A model generated the notes under the pieces. The model worked only from the letters and a program-made list of their open reading frames with translations. It made no database searches and was not told the origin of the DNA. DNA of 64,000 bases from Polycladidibacter hongkongensis (lineage in GTDB: Bacteria > Pseudomonadota > Alphaproteobacteria > Rhizobiales > Stappiaceae), in the NCBI RefSeq assembly GCF_001561995.1, contig NZ_LLWC01000010.1:119264-183263 (forward strand), in the 5' to 3' direction. This document shows, piece by piece, positions 16,825-27,167 of this stretch. Every line of letters begins with the position of its first letter. The first letter of the stretch is position 1. The position numbers were made by a program, and so were the translations under genes.

Positions 16825-17921
16825 AGCTTGGATGTGGCCGCACCCTTTCTAGTTACATTGCCCTACGGTTTTTACGGTCAATTTTGCTGTTGTTTTTGTT
16901 TGCAGCGGTACTGATCTTTCTATTCGACGTACTGGAGCTGGTACGGCGCGGTGGTGATCGCGAGGGGTTTTCTCTTTGGCGTATCACCTTGATTTCATTA
17001 TTCCGCGTGCCGCTATTGATGGAGCAAGTGATCCCGTTCACGGTGTTGTTCGGCTCCATGTGGGCCTTTGTGAGCCTGAGCCGGTCACTTGAATTGGTTG
17101 TTGCGCGCGCGGCGGGGATTTCGGTCTGGCAGTTTTTAACCCCTCCCCTATCTACCGGCTTACTCATCGGGATGCTGAGTGTTGCCGCCTATAACCCGGC
17201 TGTGGTCTATCTCAAGTCAGTCTCTGATGCATTTTCTGCTGGCATCTTCGATGTGCAACAGGACTATTTAATGAACTCCTCTGGCGAGGTGTGGTTGCGG
17301 CAAGACGGACCAGATGGCGAGTCTGTGGTTTATGGTCGGCAAATCATGTCATCCGGGGCGCGCCTAAACGGTGTGACGATTTTCGCTTTTAATAGAAGCG
17401 GTGAATTCACCGAGCGTATCGAGGCGCACAACGCGCAGCTTTCAGACGGGATGTGGCAGCTGAGCAATGTCGCTGTTTTTCAGCAGGACGCCGAACCACA
17501 ATACTATGGCACCTACACGCTTTCGACCTATCTAAGCGCAACCGAGATCCGTGAAAGCATTGGCTCACCCGAATCAATAAGCTTCTGGAAACTCCCGACA
17601 TTTATCGAATTATCGCAGCGCGCGGGCCTTCCAGCCTATCGATATGACCTGCATTATCAAAGTTTGCTCGCCAAACCACTGCTTTTATTAGCAATGATAT
17701 TAATTGCAGCGGCGGTTTCTCTGAGGATTTCGCGGTTTGGTGGTATTGGCGGGCTGATTGTGGGTGGTATTGTTGCCGGGTTCGTGCTTTACGTTGTATC
17801 CGAGTTATCAAAGGATTTAGGGGGGGCGGGCCTTGTCCCGACCACAATAGCGGCGTGGGCTCCCGGTGTTTTTGGGGTACTTATGGGTTTTTCATTTCTG
17901 TTGAATCAGGAGGACGGCTAG
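16821..17921 (+). CDS. lptG: LPS export permease LptG
   Basis: A 366-residue partner of LptF with the same fold: membrane segments at about residues 18-36, 60-85 and 100-120, a periplasmic jellyroll, then three more segments. Characteristic parts are ELVVARAAGISVWQFL in the cytoplasmic loop and the C-terminal KDLGGAGLVPTTIAAWAPG. Start ATG overlaps the lptF stop, and its stop overlaps the lptD start by one base, so translation of lptF-lptG-lptD is probably coupled. Confidence 0.92.
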   Translation: MKLGCGRTLSSYIALRFLRSILLLFLFAAVLIFLFDVLELVRRGGDREGFSLWRITLISLFRVPLLMEQVIPFTVLFGSMWAFVSLSRSLELVVARAAGISVWQFLTPPLSTGLLIGMLSVAAYNPAVVYLKSVSDAFSAGIFDVQQDYLMNSSGEVWLRQDGPDGESVVYGRQIMSSGARLNGVTIFAFNRSGEFTERIEAHNAQLSDGMWQLSNVAVFQQDAEPQYYGTYTLSTYLSATEIRESIGSPESISFWKLPTFIELSQRAGLPAYRYDLHYQSLLAKPLLLLAMILIAAAVSLRISRFGGIGGLIVGGIVAGFVLYVVSELSKDLGGAGLVPTTIAAWAPGVFGVLMGFSFLLNQEDG

Positions 17922-20317
17922 TGTTGTTTACGTCCACCTCTCGACAGCGAAAACGTGTGTGGCCAGCTCTTGCCGGATTGCGAGCGCATGTCTCACCGCT
18001 GGCATTGCTATTGGCCTCCGGTTTGATAACCGGCGGCTTGAGCGGTGCCCATGCGCAAATGCCAAGCCCCGATGCAATAACTAATGGCCTGTCTGGCAAG
18101 ATTGATAGCTCGCAGCCGATGCTGCTTGAAGCGGACAAACTCAGCTACAACATTGATCAGGACATTATTACCGCGCGCGGTAATGTTGAGATCTACTTTG
18201 ATTCTTACACGCTGGAGGCCAACCGTGTTGTCTACAACAGAAAGACTGCACGTGTATCAGCCCATGGCGCTGTACGGCTAACCGAACCGGGCGGCAATGT
18301 GCTTACCGCTGAGGATATGGATCTCAGCGATGATATGAGCGCCGGTTTTATTGCTCACCTGGAATTGAATACGCCGGAATTTACCAAGTTCCTTGCGGAA
18401 AAAGCCGAGAGAAAAGCTGATAAAACCACTGTTCTGACCAATGGGGTTTATTCGGTTTACACCAACCCGGCGAAGCCGACTGTCTGGCGGATCAAGGCAA
18501 CCGAAATTGTCCACCGCGCTAATGACAAGGAAATCGACTTTGACGGGGCAGCCGTGGAATTCTTTGGTTATTCCTTGATGAACCTGCCCAAGTTCACTAT
18601 CGCCGATCCTTCAGTCAAGCGCGCCTCTGGCTTTCTCACACCCTCGTTTGTTTACAAGAGCCGTATGGGGTATGGCGCGGCAATTCCCTATTTTTGGGCG
18701 ATTGAACCGAATATGGACCTGACTGCAACGCTCACCCCCCTTTCCAAGCAGGGTGTTTTGGGGCAACTGGAATGGCGCCATCGGCTTGAAAACGGGTTTT
18801 ATACATTCTCTACTGCGGCTATCAGCCAATCCGATAAGAGCCAATTTGAAGGCTCGTCGGGTGATGTGCGCGGGCGTTTTCTGTTAAACACGACGGGCCA
18901 ATTCCAGCTGTCGCCGAACTGGTCAACCGGCTGGAATGCCACTTATGGCTCTGATAAGGCGGTGTTGCCAGACTATGGTTTTGCACAGGTTGGCTCCGCC
19001 TCCGAGACCTCCGATATCTACCTTACGGGCATCAGCGAGCGGAACCGCTTTGATGCGCGGGTACTTACCTATCAGATTTCGCAGGAAAACTATGCAAGTC
19101 CTGCAAACCCAAACAACCCGTCCGCCGATTTTTCTGAGGTAGGCGCTGACCTACAAAGCAAGCAGCCTGTTGTGCATCCAGTGCTGGATCACTCCATTGT
19201 ATTTGGTCAGAGCTTTGCTGGGGGCGAGCTGAACTATAACGGCAATATCACCAGCTTGACGCGCAACACCACTGATGCCTTTAGCGTAAATGGCACTGAC
19301 CGGTTCCGCGGTGTGGAGGGGACATTTACCCGTATCAGTGGTGATTTGAACTGGCGGCGCACGTTTATCGACCAGTTTGGACAAGTAATCACACCCTTTG
19401 CCTATGCAAAAGGCAGTGTTTATTTTCTCGGGTCTGCAGACAAAAACGTGGAAACGTTGACCGATGATGCTGTGGCGGCGCGGGCCATGCCTGCAGTGGG
19501 TATTGAGTATAAGTATCCTTGGTTGGCGCGGTTTAACGGCGGTAATCAGATTATCGAGCCAATTGCGCAGATTATTGCTCGCCCAGATGAACAAAAAATT
19601 GGCGAATTGCCAAACGAAGACGCGCAGAGCATTGTGTTTGACGCCTCCACCTTGTTCCGCTGGGACAAATTTTCCGGGTTTGACCGCAATGAGGGCGGCG
19701 TTCGTGCCAATTTGGGCCTGCGTTACAAATTGCAGTTTGACCAAGGCTCGTTTATCAGCGCCATGGCCGGACGCTCATTCCAGCTCATTGGCAAAAACTC
19801 GTATGCTGTGCCGGATATTCTCGATGCGACTGGTGATTCCGGTTTGGAAACCAGTGGCTCCGACTATGTCGCCAGCTTATACGTGGACACCAACACCGGT
19901 TTCCGCCTAGGCGCTAACACACGGCTAGACGGGCGCGATCTGAAATTCCAGCGCGCCGAGGTGAATATGAGTGGCCGCACAGGGCCACTAACCGGAATGC
20001 TGGGCTATGCCTATCTGCGCGCACGCCCTGATGCCGGTGTGCCGGATGATCGCGAAGAATTGCTAGGTGCGTTGAACCTGAAACTCTCGGAGAATTGGCG
20101 CGCCTTCGGCTCTGCCCGCTACGATCTTATTAACGCGAATGTGGTGCAAGATACATTCGGTCTTGGTTATGACGACGAGGGCTTGTCGCTTTCAGTGTCC
20201 TACTCTGAAGACCGTAGCCGCAACAACGGCGAGACAGTGGACCAGATTTTCTACTTCCGCCTTGGCTTGCGCACGCTTGGGGACACTTCGCTGTCCACCT
20301 CGACATCTAGCAAGTAG
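17921..20317 (+). CDS. lptD: LPS assembly outer-membrane protein LptD
   Basis: A 798-residue beta-barrel protein that inserts LPS into the outer leaflet with LptE. After a signal peptide ending near AHA (residues 43-45) comes the LptA/OstA-like jellyroll (LLEADKLSYNIDQDIITARGNVEI), then the barrel. The frame extends to 17855, but the GTG at 17921 follows AGGAGG at good spacing. It is the third gene of the lptF-lptG-lptD run, followed by surA, a chaperone for this class of protein. Few cysteines are seen, as in other alphaproteobacterial LptD. Confidence 0.92.
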   Translation: MLFTSTSRQRKRVWPALAGLRAHVSPLALLLASGLITGGLSGAHAQMPSPDAITNGLSGKIDSSQPMLLEADKLSYNIDQDIITARGNVEIYFDSYTLEANRVVYNRKTARVSAHGAVRLTEPGGNVLTAEDMDLSDDMSAGFIAHLELNTPEFTKFLAEKAERKADKTTVLTNGVYSVYTNPAKPTVWRIKATEIVHRANDKEIDFDGAAVEFFGYSLMNLPKFTIADPSVKRASGFLTPSFVYKSRMGYGAAIPYFWAIEPNMDLTATLTPLSKQGVLGQLEWRHRLENGFYTFSTAAISQSDKSQFEGSSGDVRGRFLLNTTGQFQLSPNWSTGWNATYGSDKAVLPDYGFAQVGSASETSDIYLTGISERNRFDARVLTYQISQENYASPANPNNPSADFSEVGADLQSKQPVVHPVLDHSIVFGQSFAGGELNYNGNITSLTRNTTDAFSVNGTDRFRGVEGTFTRISGDLNWRRTFIDQFGQVITPFAYAKGSVYFLGSADKNVETLTDDAVAARAMPAVGIEYKYPWLARFNGGNQIIEPIAQIIARPDEQKIGELPNEDAQSIVFDASTLFRWDKFSGFDRNEGGVRANLGLRYKLQFDQGSFISAMAGRSFQLIGKNSYAVPDILDATGDSGLETSGSDYVASLYVDTNTGFRLGANTRLDGRDLKFQRAEVNMSGRTGPLTGMLGYAYLRARPDAGVPDDREELLGALNLKLSENWRAFGSARYDLINANVVQDTFGLGYDDEGLSLSVSYSEDRSRNNGETVDQIFYFRLGLRTLGDTSLSTSTSSK

Positions 20318-20327
20318 GCATTTATTC

Positions 20328-20348
20328 AGGGTGGCGCTCAGCCACCCT
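20328..20348 (+). terminator. Possible terminator after lptD
   Basis: Arms AGGGTGGC (20328-20335) and GCCACCCT (20341-20348), loop GCTCA. The T run after it is poor, so it may be a weak or attenuating terminator between lptD and surA. Confidence 0.5.
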
Positions 20349-20526
20349 TCGCATTTATTGGTTGTATCTTTTTAATGCCTTTTATTTGCCTCGCTCTAGG
20401 GCTATGGATAATACAAATTTAAATTTGGGTTCAATTCTCTGCAAATTTATGGCAAAGCATAGATAAAGGTGTTTTGGGACACATATTTAGCGGCAACAAG
20501 ACCCGTCGTTTGTCAGGAGGCTTTTC

Positions 20527-21462
20527 ATGTTTCATCAGCTGCGAGGAGTGGCGCTGGCCTGTGCCATTGCCGTTGGACTAGGCGTTTGCATTGGCAATAT
20601 GCCTAATGCACAAGCAGCCACACGTATTGTGGTGGTTGTCAATGACAAGCCTATAACCAGCTATGATCTGCAGCAACGCTCCCGTTTGATTGCGTTGACC
20701 ACACGCGCATCATCGTCGGTTGCGAAGCGCCGGGCCAAAGAAGAGCTGGTTGACGAAGCGCTCAAGACGCAAGAAGCGAACCGCGTCGGTATTACTGTAT
20801 CCGACAAGCAGGTAGATCAGGCCTACGCGTCAATTGCAGGCCGTCTGAAGCTGTCGCCAAGCCAGTTTTCACAAGCACTGCGGCAGAACGGAGTTAATCC
20901 GAGCACCCTGAAGAAGCGTTTGCGCGTGCAGATCTCTTGGCAAGAGGCAATTATGCGCCGTTTCCGCGCCACCGTGCGTATCGAAGAAGCGGATGTAATT
21001 GCCGCACTTAAGGACAAGGGCGAGAAGACTGGCGAAGTACTCGAATATGATTTGCAACGCATCGTGTTTGTGGTGCCAAAATCTGCCAGTGCCAAGAAAA
21101 AGAAAAGCCGCCAGACTGAAATGCGTAAGCTTCGTGAGCGTTTTACCTCCTGTTCTGAAGGGCTTCGCCTTGCAAATGGCTTGAAAGAAGTGATTGTAAA
21201 GCCGATTGGCAAGCGTTTGGCCAACGAGATTTCTCCTGGTAACCGCGAGAAGCTGGAGAAGATGTCTGTTGGTCGTTTGACCGCGCCGCAAAAAACCGAT
21301 GTGGGCTTTGAGATGGTTGCCTTGTGTGGCAAAGAAAAAGTCAGCTCTGATGCGGTGGCGCGTGAGGCGGCGGAAGGCGAGCTGCGCAACAAAGAGGGAC
21401 AAATGATGTCCCGTCGTTACCTGCGCGATCTGCGTCGCAACGCAGTCATTGAAGAGCGCTAG
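20527..21462 (+). CDS. surA: SurA-type periplasmic chaperone / peptidyl-prolyl isomerase
   Basis: A 311-residue periplasmic protein with signal peptide (cleavage near AQA, residue 30) followed by RIVVVVNDKPITSYDLQQR, the SurA N-terminal pattern. It is shorter than E. coli SurA (two parvulin domains), with room for at most one degenerate parvulin-like domain (residues about 175-285). Role: escort of unfolded outer-membrane proteins to the BAM complex. AGGAGG lies just before the ATG. Position after lptD and before pdxA-rsmA matches the surA-pdxA-rsmA order found widely. Confidence 0.88.
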   Translation: MFHQLRGVALACAIAVGLGVCIGNMPNAQAATRIVVVVNDKPITSYDLQQRSRLIALTTRASSSVAKRRAKEELVDEALKTQEANRVGITVSDKQVDQAYASIAGRLKLSPSQFSQALRQNGVNPSTLKKRLRVQISWQEAIMRRFRATVRIEEADVIAALKDKGEKTGEVLEYDLQRIVFVVPKSASAKKKKSRQTEMRKLRERFTSCSEGLRLANGLKEVIVKPIGKRLANEISPGNREKLEKMSVGRLTAPQKTDVGFEMVALCGKEKVSSDAVAREAAEGELRNKEGQMMSRRYLRDLRRNAVIEER

Positions 21463-21504
21463 GGCGCTCTTTTTCCAACCCGCTTTAAAGACTGAGGCCC
21501 TAAC

Positions 21505-22521
21505 ATGCTGAATCCTGCCGAACTGGTTGTTGTTACCATGGGGGATCCGGCAGGGATTGGGCCGGAACTGCTGATGCAGGCATGGTGTGAACGCTACAAG
21601 CGCAACCTGCCTGCATTTTACTGTCTGGCTGATCCGCTGCATATGCAGGCGCTGGCAGCGCAACTTGAATTGCCTGTCGACTTCCAGATTATCGAGGATG
21701 GAGATCTATCGCAGGCGCAGGTGGATCGCTTTAATGTGGTGCCACTTGGCGGCTCTGTTGCTGCCACCTGCGGCAAACCTGACCCTGCCTACGGGCATTT
21801 GGTGGTCAAATCGATCGATATGGCCGTGGAGCATCTGCATGAAGGGCGCTGCGGGGCGATGGTGACCAATCCGATTTCCAAGAAGGTGCTTTACGATTGC
21901 GGCTTTAAGCAACCGGGTCACACCGAGTATCTTGGGGATCTGAGCGCTTCTGTATTCGGGGTTGAGGCCGAGCCTGTGATGTTGTTGGCAGGACCTGAGC
22001 TGATGACTATTCCGCTTACTGTGCATATACCGCTTGCCGATGTTCCATCAGCGCTCACGCAACAAAGGATAGTCCGAGTAGCGCGGGTGGCGCACCGGGA
22101 TCTGCAAAGCCGATTTGGCATTGCCAGACCGCGGCTTGCCTTTGCCGGTCTCAATCCACATGCAGGCGAAAGCGGTGCAATGGGAGAAGAGGAAATCACG
22201 GTGATGGCCCCTGCCCTTGCCCAGCTGCAAAGCGAGGGGATCAACGCGCTTGGCCCCTATCCGGCGGACACCATGTTCCACGGGCGGGCGCGGGCGGGCT
22301 ATGACGTTGCGTTGGCTGCCTATCACGATCAGGCGTTGATCCCTGTAAAAACCATTGGCTTTGACGAGAGTGTCAATGTAACACTGGGACTACCGTTTAT
22401 TCGGGTAAGCCCCGACCATGGAACCGCTTTTGATCTTGCCGGGAGTGGCAAGGGCAATCCGGACAGTTTGAGTGCTGCGCTGCGATTGGCTGCGACCATG
22501 GCCAAAACCGAGAGTGTTTGA
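21505..22521 (+). CDS. pdxA: 4-hydroxythreonine-4-phosphate dehydrogenase
   Basis: A 338-residue enzyme of the DXP-dependent pyridoxal phosphate pathway that oxidises 4-phosphohydroxy-L-threonine with NAD(P). Features: [12 protein letters not shown] at the N-terminus, [10 protein letters not shown] with the metal-binding histidine, GLNPHAGE, and [12 protein letters not shown] with another metal ligand, ending with [12 protein letters not shown]. Its stop overlaps the rsmA start by one base (TGATG). Confidence 0.93.
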   Translation: MLNPAELVVVTMGDPAGIGPELLMQAWCERYKRNLPAFYCLADPLHMQALAAQLELPVDFQIIEDGDLSQAQVDRFNVVPLGGSVAATCGKPDPAYGHLVVKSIDMAVEHLHEGRCGAMVTNPISKKVLYDCGFKQPGHTEYLGDLSASVFGVEAEPVMLLAGPELMTIPLTVHIPLADVPSALTQQRIVRVARVAHRDLQSRFGIARPRLAFAGLNPHAGESGAMGEEEITVMAPALAQLQSEGINALGPYPADTMFHGRARAGYDVALAAYHDQALIPVKTIGFDESVNVTLGLPFIRVSPDHGTAFDLAGSGKGNPDSLSAALRLAATMAKTESV

Positions 22522-23372
22522 TGGCTCAAATTGACGATCTGCCGCCATTGCGGGAGGTTATTGCCGAGCACGGGCTGGATGCCCGCAAATCGCTGGGACA
22601 GAATTTTCTCCTTGATCTGAACCTGACCGCCCGCATTGCCCGCAATGCCGGGCCACTTAGCGGTTACAGCGTGTTGGAAGTCGGACCGGGCCCAGGCGGG
22701 CTGACCCGTGCCTTGTTGGCGGAGGGAGCTGACAAAGTAGTTGCGATCGAGAAGGACCAACGCTGCCTGCCTGCACTGGCGCAGATCAGCGCACATTATG
22801 CCGAGCGCCTGATCGTACATGAAGGCGATGCCCTGAAATTCAATCCGCAGGAACTGGTGAACGGGCCGCTGAAGATCGTCGCCAATCTGCCTTATAATGT
22901 GGGCACGCAGCTGTTGCTTGGCTGGCTCACTGTGCCAGATTGGCCGCCCTATTGGACGTCGCTGACTTTGATGTTTCAAAAGGAGGTGGCACAGCGCATC
23001 GTGGCACAGCCCGGCGACAAAGCCTATGGACGGCTTGGGGTGCTTGCCAACTGGCGCTGTCACACAGAAATCCTCTTTGACCTTAATCCCAAAGCGTTTA
23101 CACCGCCGCCCAAGGTTACCTCTGCGGTGGTGCATTTAACCCCGCGTGAAACGCCGCTCCCGTGCCCGCTTAAAGCTCTGGAGCGGGTAACTGCTGCGGC
23201 CTTTGGCCAGCGCCGGAAGATGCTGCGCGCCAGCCTGAAGGCTCTTAGCAAAGACGCCGAGGCGCTGATCGTTGAGGCGGGCTTGCAGCCGACAGCGCGG
23301 GCGGAAGAGATTGACGTTGCTGGCTTTGTGGAGCTTGCCAAGGTGTTTGAGCGAGCCAATGCGGGCGCATAG
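22521..23372 (+). CDS. rsmA: 16S rRNA dimethyladenosine transferase
   Basis: A 283-residue KsgA/RsmA enzyme that dimethylates two adjacent adenines near the 3' end of 16S rRNA late in 30S assembly. Motifs: [21 protein letters not shown] (SAM motif I) and the catalytic NLPYNV. I start at the ATG at 22521, overlapping the pdxA stop; a TTG one codon upstream is less likely. Confidence 0.94.
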   Translation: MAQIDDLPPLREVIAEHGLDARKSLGQNFLLDLNLTARIARNAGPLSGYSVLEVGPGPGGLTRALLAEGADKVVAIEKDQRCLPALAQISAHYAERLIVHEGDALKFNPQELVNGPLKIVANLPYNVGTQLLLGWLTVPDWPPYWTSLTLMFQKEVAQRIVAQPGDKAYGRLGVLANWRCHTEILFDLNPKAFTPPPKVTSAVVHLTPRETPLPCPLKALERVTAAAFGQRRKMLRASLKALSKDAEALIVEAGLQPTARAEEIDVAGFVELAKVFERANAGA

Positions 23373-23385
23373 TCCTTAATAAGCG

Positions 23386-23805
23386 ATGGGGGCCAGAGGC
23401 ATGCAGCAAAGTATTGTTCACATCTCGCTGGTGGTGCGCGACTACGACGAAGCACTGGCCTTTTACGTTGGTGTCTTGGGTTTTGAGCTGCTTGAGGACA
23501 GTTACCAAGCCGAGCAGGACAAGCGCTGGGTGGTGGTGCGCCCTAGAGGGGCTCAGGAGACGTCCCTTCTGCTCGCCCGCGCCAGCAATGCTCAGCAGGA
23601 AGCCTTTATCGGCGATCAAGCGGGCGGCAGGGTATTTTTGTTTTTACGCAGCGATGATTTCTGGCGGGACTACGACGACTTGCGGGCAAAAGGGGTGCGC
23701 TTTGTGCGAGAGCCAAAACAGGCCGAATATGGCCTTGTTGCTGTGTTTCTTGATCTTTATGGCACGCGGTGGGATCTTGTGGAATTTACCGACGGGCGCG
23801 CGTAA
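23386..23805 (+). CDS. VOC/glyoxalase-fold protein
   Basis: A 139-residue vicinal-oxygen-chelate protein. The two beta-alpha-beta modules are visible: VHISLVVRDYDEALAFYVGVLGFEL at the start (outline), and FVREPKQAEYGLVAVFLDLYGTRWDLVEF at the end, with the metal-ligand His and Glu positions present. Members act as glyoxalases, dioxygenases or resistance proteins; no substrate can be assigned. An internal ATG at 23401 is an alternative start. Thirteen bases after rsmA. Confidence 0.82.
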   Translation: MGARGMQQSIVHISLVVRDYDEALAFYVGVLGFELLEDSYQAEQDKRWVVVRPRGAQETSLLLARASNAQQEAFIGDQAGGRVFLFLRSDDFWRDYDDLRAKGVRFVREPKQAEYGLVAVFLDLYGTRWDLVEFTDGRA

Positions 23806-23906
23806 CGCCCCCTCCCATCTCAATTGGCGGGAGTTTGTGCCGTAAGAAACAATGGCCTTGCGAAGATCTGGTAGGCTTGCGCGCTGTTGTTTTACGGAGC
23901 GCACAA

Positions 23907-24233
23907 ATGAAATATATCCCGATGATTGTCACGATTGGCATGACGATCTTCAAGTTTTTCCTGATCAAAGACTATTTTAGCGTCATACTCGAGTTTAGCG
24001 ATTTGTGGAGTATTGTCTTCGCTGTGGTGCTGTCACCTGCCCCGATAGCCAGCCAAATCCTTGGTGTTTTGGGCGCTCATGATGTGTGGGGCTGGTCTTG
24101 GCTGCTGGCAATTGTGGTTATGGCAATCCCAATCCCCTTCAATATTCCCGCATGGATTCGCCAGTCTAAAGAAGAGGCCGAGGCTGAGCGGAAAAAGGAA
24201 GCAGAACAGAAGGATAAGCACCGCCCCTATTAG
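23907..24233 (+). CDS. Small membrane protein of unknown function
   Basis: A 108-residue protein starting MKYIPMIVTIGMTIFKFF with GGAG eight bases upstream. Two or three hydrophobic segments fill the first 85 residues (about 5-22, 35-58 and 68-85), and the tail is highly charged (QSKEEAEAERKKEAEQKDKH). The open frame continues upstream to 23769 but without a likely start. Not recognised as a named family. Confidence 0.65.
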   Translation: MKYIPMIVTIGMTIFKFFLIKDYFSVILEFSDLWSIVFAVVLSPAPIASQILGVLGAHDVWGWSWLLAIVVMAIPIPFNIPAWIRQSKEEAEAERKKEAEQKDKHRPY

Positions 24234-24264
24234 GGTAAGGGTACAGGGGTCTTACGATGAAACA

Positions 24265-24305
24265 AAGAAAGGCGCCGCCTTGCAAGCAGGAGCCGCGCCT
24301 TTCTT
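24265..24305. terminator. Bidirectional terminator between convergent genes
   Basis: Arms AAGAAAGGCG (24265-24274) and CGCCTTTCTT (24296-24305). It can serve the small membrane protein gene from the left and gmk from the right. Confidence 0.8.
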
Positions 24306-24327
24306 CTAATGTTGTATTTGTGCAGCG

Positions 24328-25002
24328 CTAGGAAATAAGCGCGGTGAGATCGTCGATCATGCCCTGCATTTGCGGGGCGATACGATCTGCAAAGCGAGCG
24401 CGCTTCTGCCGCTCGGCAACGAGGATGGCGTTTAGCTGCGCATAGGCGCGCTCCAGATCTTCATTGACGATGATATAGTCAAAATCCTGCCAGACGCGCA
24501 TCTCTTCGATTGCGGTCTGCATGCGCCGCTTGATGACCTCGTCGCTGTCTTCGGCGCGTTTTTTCAAGCGCTCGTACATTTCTGCAATGGATGGCGGCAG
24601 AATGAACACAGAGACCACATCTGAGCGCATTTTCGCATAGAGCTGGAAGGTGCCTTTGACGTCAATATCAAACAGCACGTCCTTGCCTTCCTCCAGACGC
24701 GCTTCCACGTTCTTGCGCGGGGTACCATAGTAATTGTCGTGGACCTGCGCCCATTCCAGCAGTTCACCAGCTTGGATCATTTGCTCAAACTGCGTTTTTT
24801 CGCGGAAGTGGTAGTGCACACCGTCTTCCTCGGTGGAACGGCGTGCCCGCGTGGTGGCAGAGACCGACAGCTCCACCTGATCATCCTCGGCCAGTAGACG
24901 GGAGGCAATGGTGGATTTGCCAGCGCCAGAGGGGGCGGAGAGCACGAGCATGAGCCCGCGGCGGTTGTCTTGCAGCTGTTGTGCGGTCAGTGTGGTTGAC
25001 AT
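24328..25002 (-). CDS. gmk: Guanylate kinase
   Basis: A 224-residue P-loop kinase converting GMP to GDP. P-loop SAPSGAGKST, then TTRARRSTEEDGVHYHF (GMP-binding) and the ENYGT-equivalent DNYYGTP are visible. It is the last gene of the fab-mltG-yicC-gmk run read leftwards, 44 bases after yicC. Confidence 0.95.
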   Translation of the reverse strand: MSTTLTAQQLQDNRRGLMLVLSAPSGAGKSTIASRLLAEDDQVELSVSATTRARRSTEEDGVHYHFREKTQFEQMIQAGELLEWAQVHDNYYGTPRKNVEARLEEGKDVLFDIDVKGTFQLYAKMRSDVVSVFILPPSIAEMYERLKKRAEDSDEVIKRRMQTAIEEMRVWQDFDYIIVNEDLERAYAQLNAILVAERQKRARFADRIAPQMQGMIDDLTALIS

Positions 25003-25046
25003 GCTTGGTATTCCATTGGCTGCGGCGTGATGGGCCGGTGTTTGAT

Positions 25047-25940
25047 CTACTCGATATTCTGGATCTGCTCGCGCAGTTGATCGATAACAGTTTTCAACTC
25101 AAGGCCAATGGCGGTGAGTTCAACACTGTTAGATTTAGAGCACAGGGTATTGGCTTCACGGTTAAATTCCTGCGACAGGAAATCCAGGCGGCGGCCAATT
25201 GCTCTGTTGCTGGCGAGCATCTCGCGTGCGGCGGCCACATGGGCAAACAGGCGGTCCAGCTCTTCGCGGATATCGGCCTTGGTGGCCAGCAGTGCCAACT
25301 CTTGGTGCAGGCGGTGTGGGTCCAGTTTGCTGCCCCCTGCCTCCAAGAGCGCATCCAGCTGGTTTTGCAAGCGAGCCTTTATGGCTTCGGGTTGACGAGA
25401 CGGCGCTGCCTCAGCAGCCTTTGCAAGACGCTCGATGGTGTCCAGCTGCCCCTCCAGAACGGTGGTGATGGCCGCCCCTTCGGAGCGACGCATGCTAATG
25501 AGCCCCTCCAGAGCTGTGCTGAAAGTGTCTTTGATTGCTGCGTGAAGTGCTTGTTTCTCCACTTCGCTTTCTTCCACCTCGGCTGGTTCCAAAATACCCT
25601 TTTGCGCAAGGATGGCGTCTATGGTTGGCTGCGGCGCGTCTGGCAGATAGGCGCGGATTTTAGCAGCAGCTTCCATAATCTGGGCAAGGGCCTTCTCGTT
25701 GACAACGAGATTGACCTCGCCCTGATCCTTTTGCATTTGCAAATTCAAGGAGACATTGCCGCGCTTCAACCGTGTTGCCACTTCTTTTCTGAAATCGGCC
25801 TCAAGCGCGTCGACGCTTTGGGGCAGGCGCAGGCGCAAATCCAGCCCCTTGCCGTTCACCGAGCGGATCTCCCAGACCCAAGTATAAAGACCGTGTGTGC
25901 CCTCGGTGCGGGCAAAGCCGGTCATGCTGGCAAGAGGCAT
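25047..25940 (-). CDS. YicC family endoribonuclease-like protein
   Basis: A 297-residue YicC protein; family members have RNase activity and affect stationary phase and envelope stress. Starts MPLASMTGFAR, contains WEIRSVNGKGLDLRLRLP, and ends with LDFLSQEFNREANTLCSKS, the highly conserved C-terminal block. The frame extends upstream into mltG, but the ATG at 25940 has AGGAG at good spacing. Position between mltG and gmk is standard for alphaproteobacteria. Confidence 0.92.
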   Translation of the reverse strand: MPLASMTGFARTEGTHGLYTWVWEIRSVNGKGLDLRLRLPQSVDALEADFRKEVATRLKRGNVSLNLQMQKDQGEVNLVVNEKALAQIMEAAAKIRAYLPDAPQPTIDAILAQKGILEPAEVEESEVEKQALHAAIKDTFSTALEGLISMRRSEGAAITTVLEGQLDTIERLAKAAEAAPSRQPEAIKARLQNQLDALLEAGGSKLDPHRLHQELALLATKADIREELDRLFAHVAAAREMLASNRAIGRRLDFLSQEFNREANTLCSKSNSVELTAIGLELKTVIDQLREQIQNIE

Positions 25941-25951
25941 AGGAGCTCCTG

Positions 25952-27085
25952 TTATTGCTTGTTGTCTTTTTCGGCCTCGGCCGCGCGTTTGGCTTCTGCC
26001 TGACGTTTGCGGCGCGCTTTTTCTACCTTGCGCCACTCAGCAACGTTTTTTTGGTGTTGCTTGTAGGTTTTGGCGAAGATGTGCCCTCCAGTGCCATCGG
26101 CGACAAAGAACAAGTCATCCGTGTCAGCGGGATTGGCAACGGCCATCAAAGCTGCGCGGCCGGGATTGCCGATGGGCCCGGGGGGCAGAGCGGCGATCTG
26201 ATAGGTGTTGTAGGGGTTTTTCTTCTTCAGCTCCGAGCGTTTTATCCCCGAGCGATCAGTGGTCCATGCCTTACCGCCGTAAAGTCCATAAAGGATCGTT
26301 GGGTCGGATTGCAGTTTCATTCCCTTACGCAGGCGATTGACAAAAACCGCTGCCACTTGCGGGCGCTCGTCGGCTTTGGCGGTTTCTTTTTCTACCACCG
26401 AGGCGAGGATCAGCATTTCAAGGGGGGACTTGAGCGGCAAGTCCGGCTGGCGGGCGGCCCAAGCCTCTGCAAGCGCCGTTTGCATGCCCTGTTCCATTTT
26501 GCCAATGATATCGGCCCGGCTTTGACCGCGGGAGAACGAGTATGTTTCCGGCAGCAGCGTACCTTCTGCCGGAACTGCATCGAGCTCGCCTGTCAAAACC
26601 TTGTTGGCGTTAAGACGAGCGACGATCTGCTCTGACGTCCAGCCCTCAGGCAGCGTGACCATGTAATGCACCGCCTTGCCACTGACAAAGGTGTCGAGGA
26701 TTTGACGCATGGAGGCGTTGGCCGCCAGCTCAAATTCACCTGCGCGGATGCGGTTATGTTTCTTGTAGGCTCTTGCGCCCAGCTCGAACACCCAAGCATT
26801 GCTGATAAGGCCATCATCTTCCAGTTTACGGGCGATATCGCGCAGTCTTGCGCCTTTTTTTACCTCAAAAACCGTTTCGCCTGATTTTACGCTGGCGGCG
26901 TCAAATTCCTGTTTGCCCCAGTAAACCAGTCCGCCAAGCGCAAGCACGGCAATAACTGCCATGGTGAATAAAAAATTGATAAAGGCGAGCAGCGGATTGG
27001 CGCGGCGCGGCTTTTTTGGCAAGGGCACGGCCTTACGCTTTTGCTGCGGCGCGGCACTGCTGTCATTGGTGTGGTTGTCACTCAC
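25952..27085 (-). CDS. mltG: Endolytic murein transglycosylase MltG
   Basis: A 377-residue YceG-family enzyme that cleaves nascent glycan strands, releasing them from the synthesis machinery. A Lys/Pro-rich cytoplasmic start precedes one membrane segment (about residues 32-55). The catalytic glutamate lies in ASVVEKETAKADERPQVAAVF, a conserved helix given in outline. The C-terminus has NPYNTYQIAALPPGPIGNPG. Start is GTG, preceded by GAGG. Confidence 0.93.
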   Translation of the reverse strand: MSDNHTNDSSAAPQQKRKAVPLPKKPRRANPLLAFINFLFTMAVIAVLALGGLVYWGKQEFDAASVKSGETVFEVKKGARLRDIARKLEDDGLISNAWVFELGARAYKKHNRIRAGEFELAANASMRQILDTFVSGKAVHYMVTLPEGWTSEQIVARLNANKVLTGELDAVPAEGTLLPETYSFSRGQSRADIIGKMEQGMQTALAEAWAARQPDLPLKSPLEMLILASVVEKETAKADERPQVAAVFVNRLRKGMKLQSDPTILYGLYGGKAWTTDRSGIKRSELKKKNPYNTYQIAALPPGPIGNPGRAALMAVANPADTDDLFFVADGTGGHIFAKTYKQHQKNVAEWRKVEKARRKRQAEAKRAAEAEKDNKQ

Positions 27086-27167
27086 CGGCTCATCCTCAAA
27101 AAAAAGGGTCAGAAACCGCAGTTTGCGACTTCCAACCCATGTGTTGCAATCGTCAATTACAAAGGTA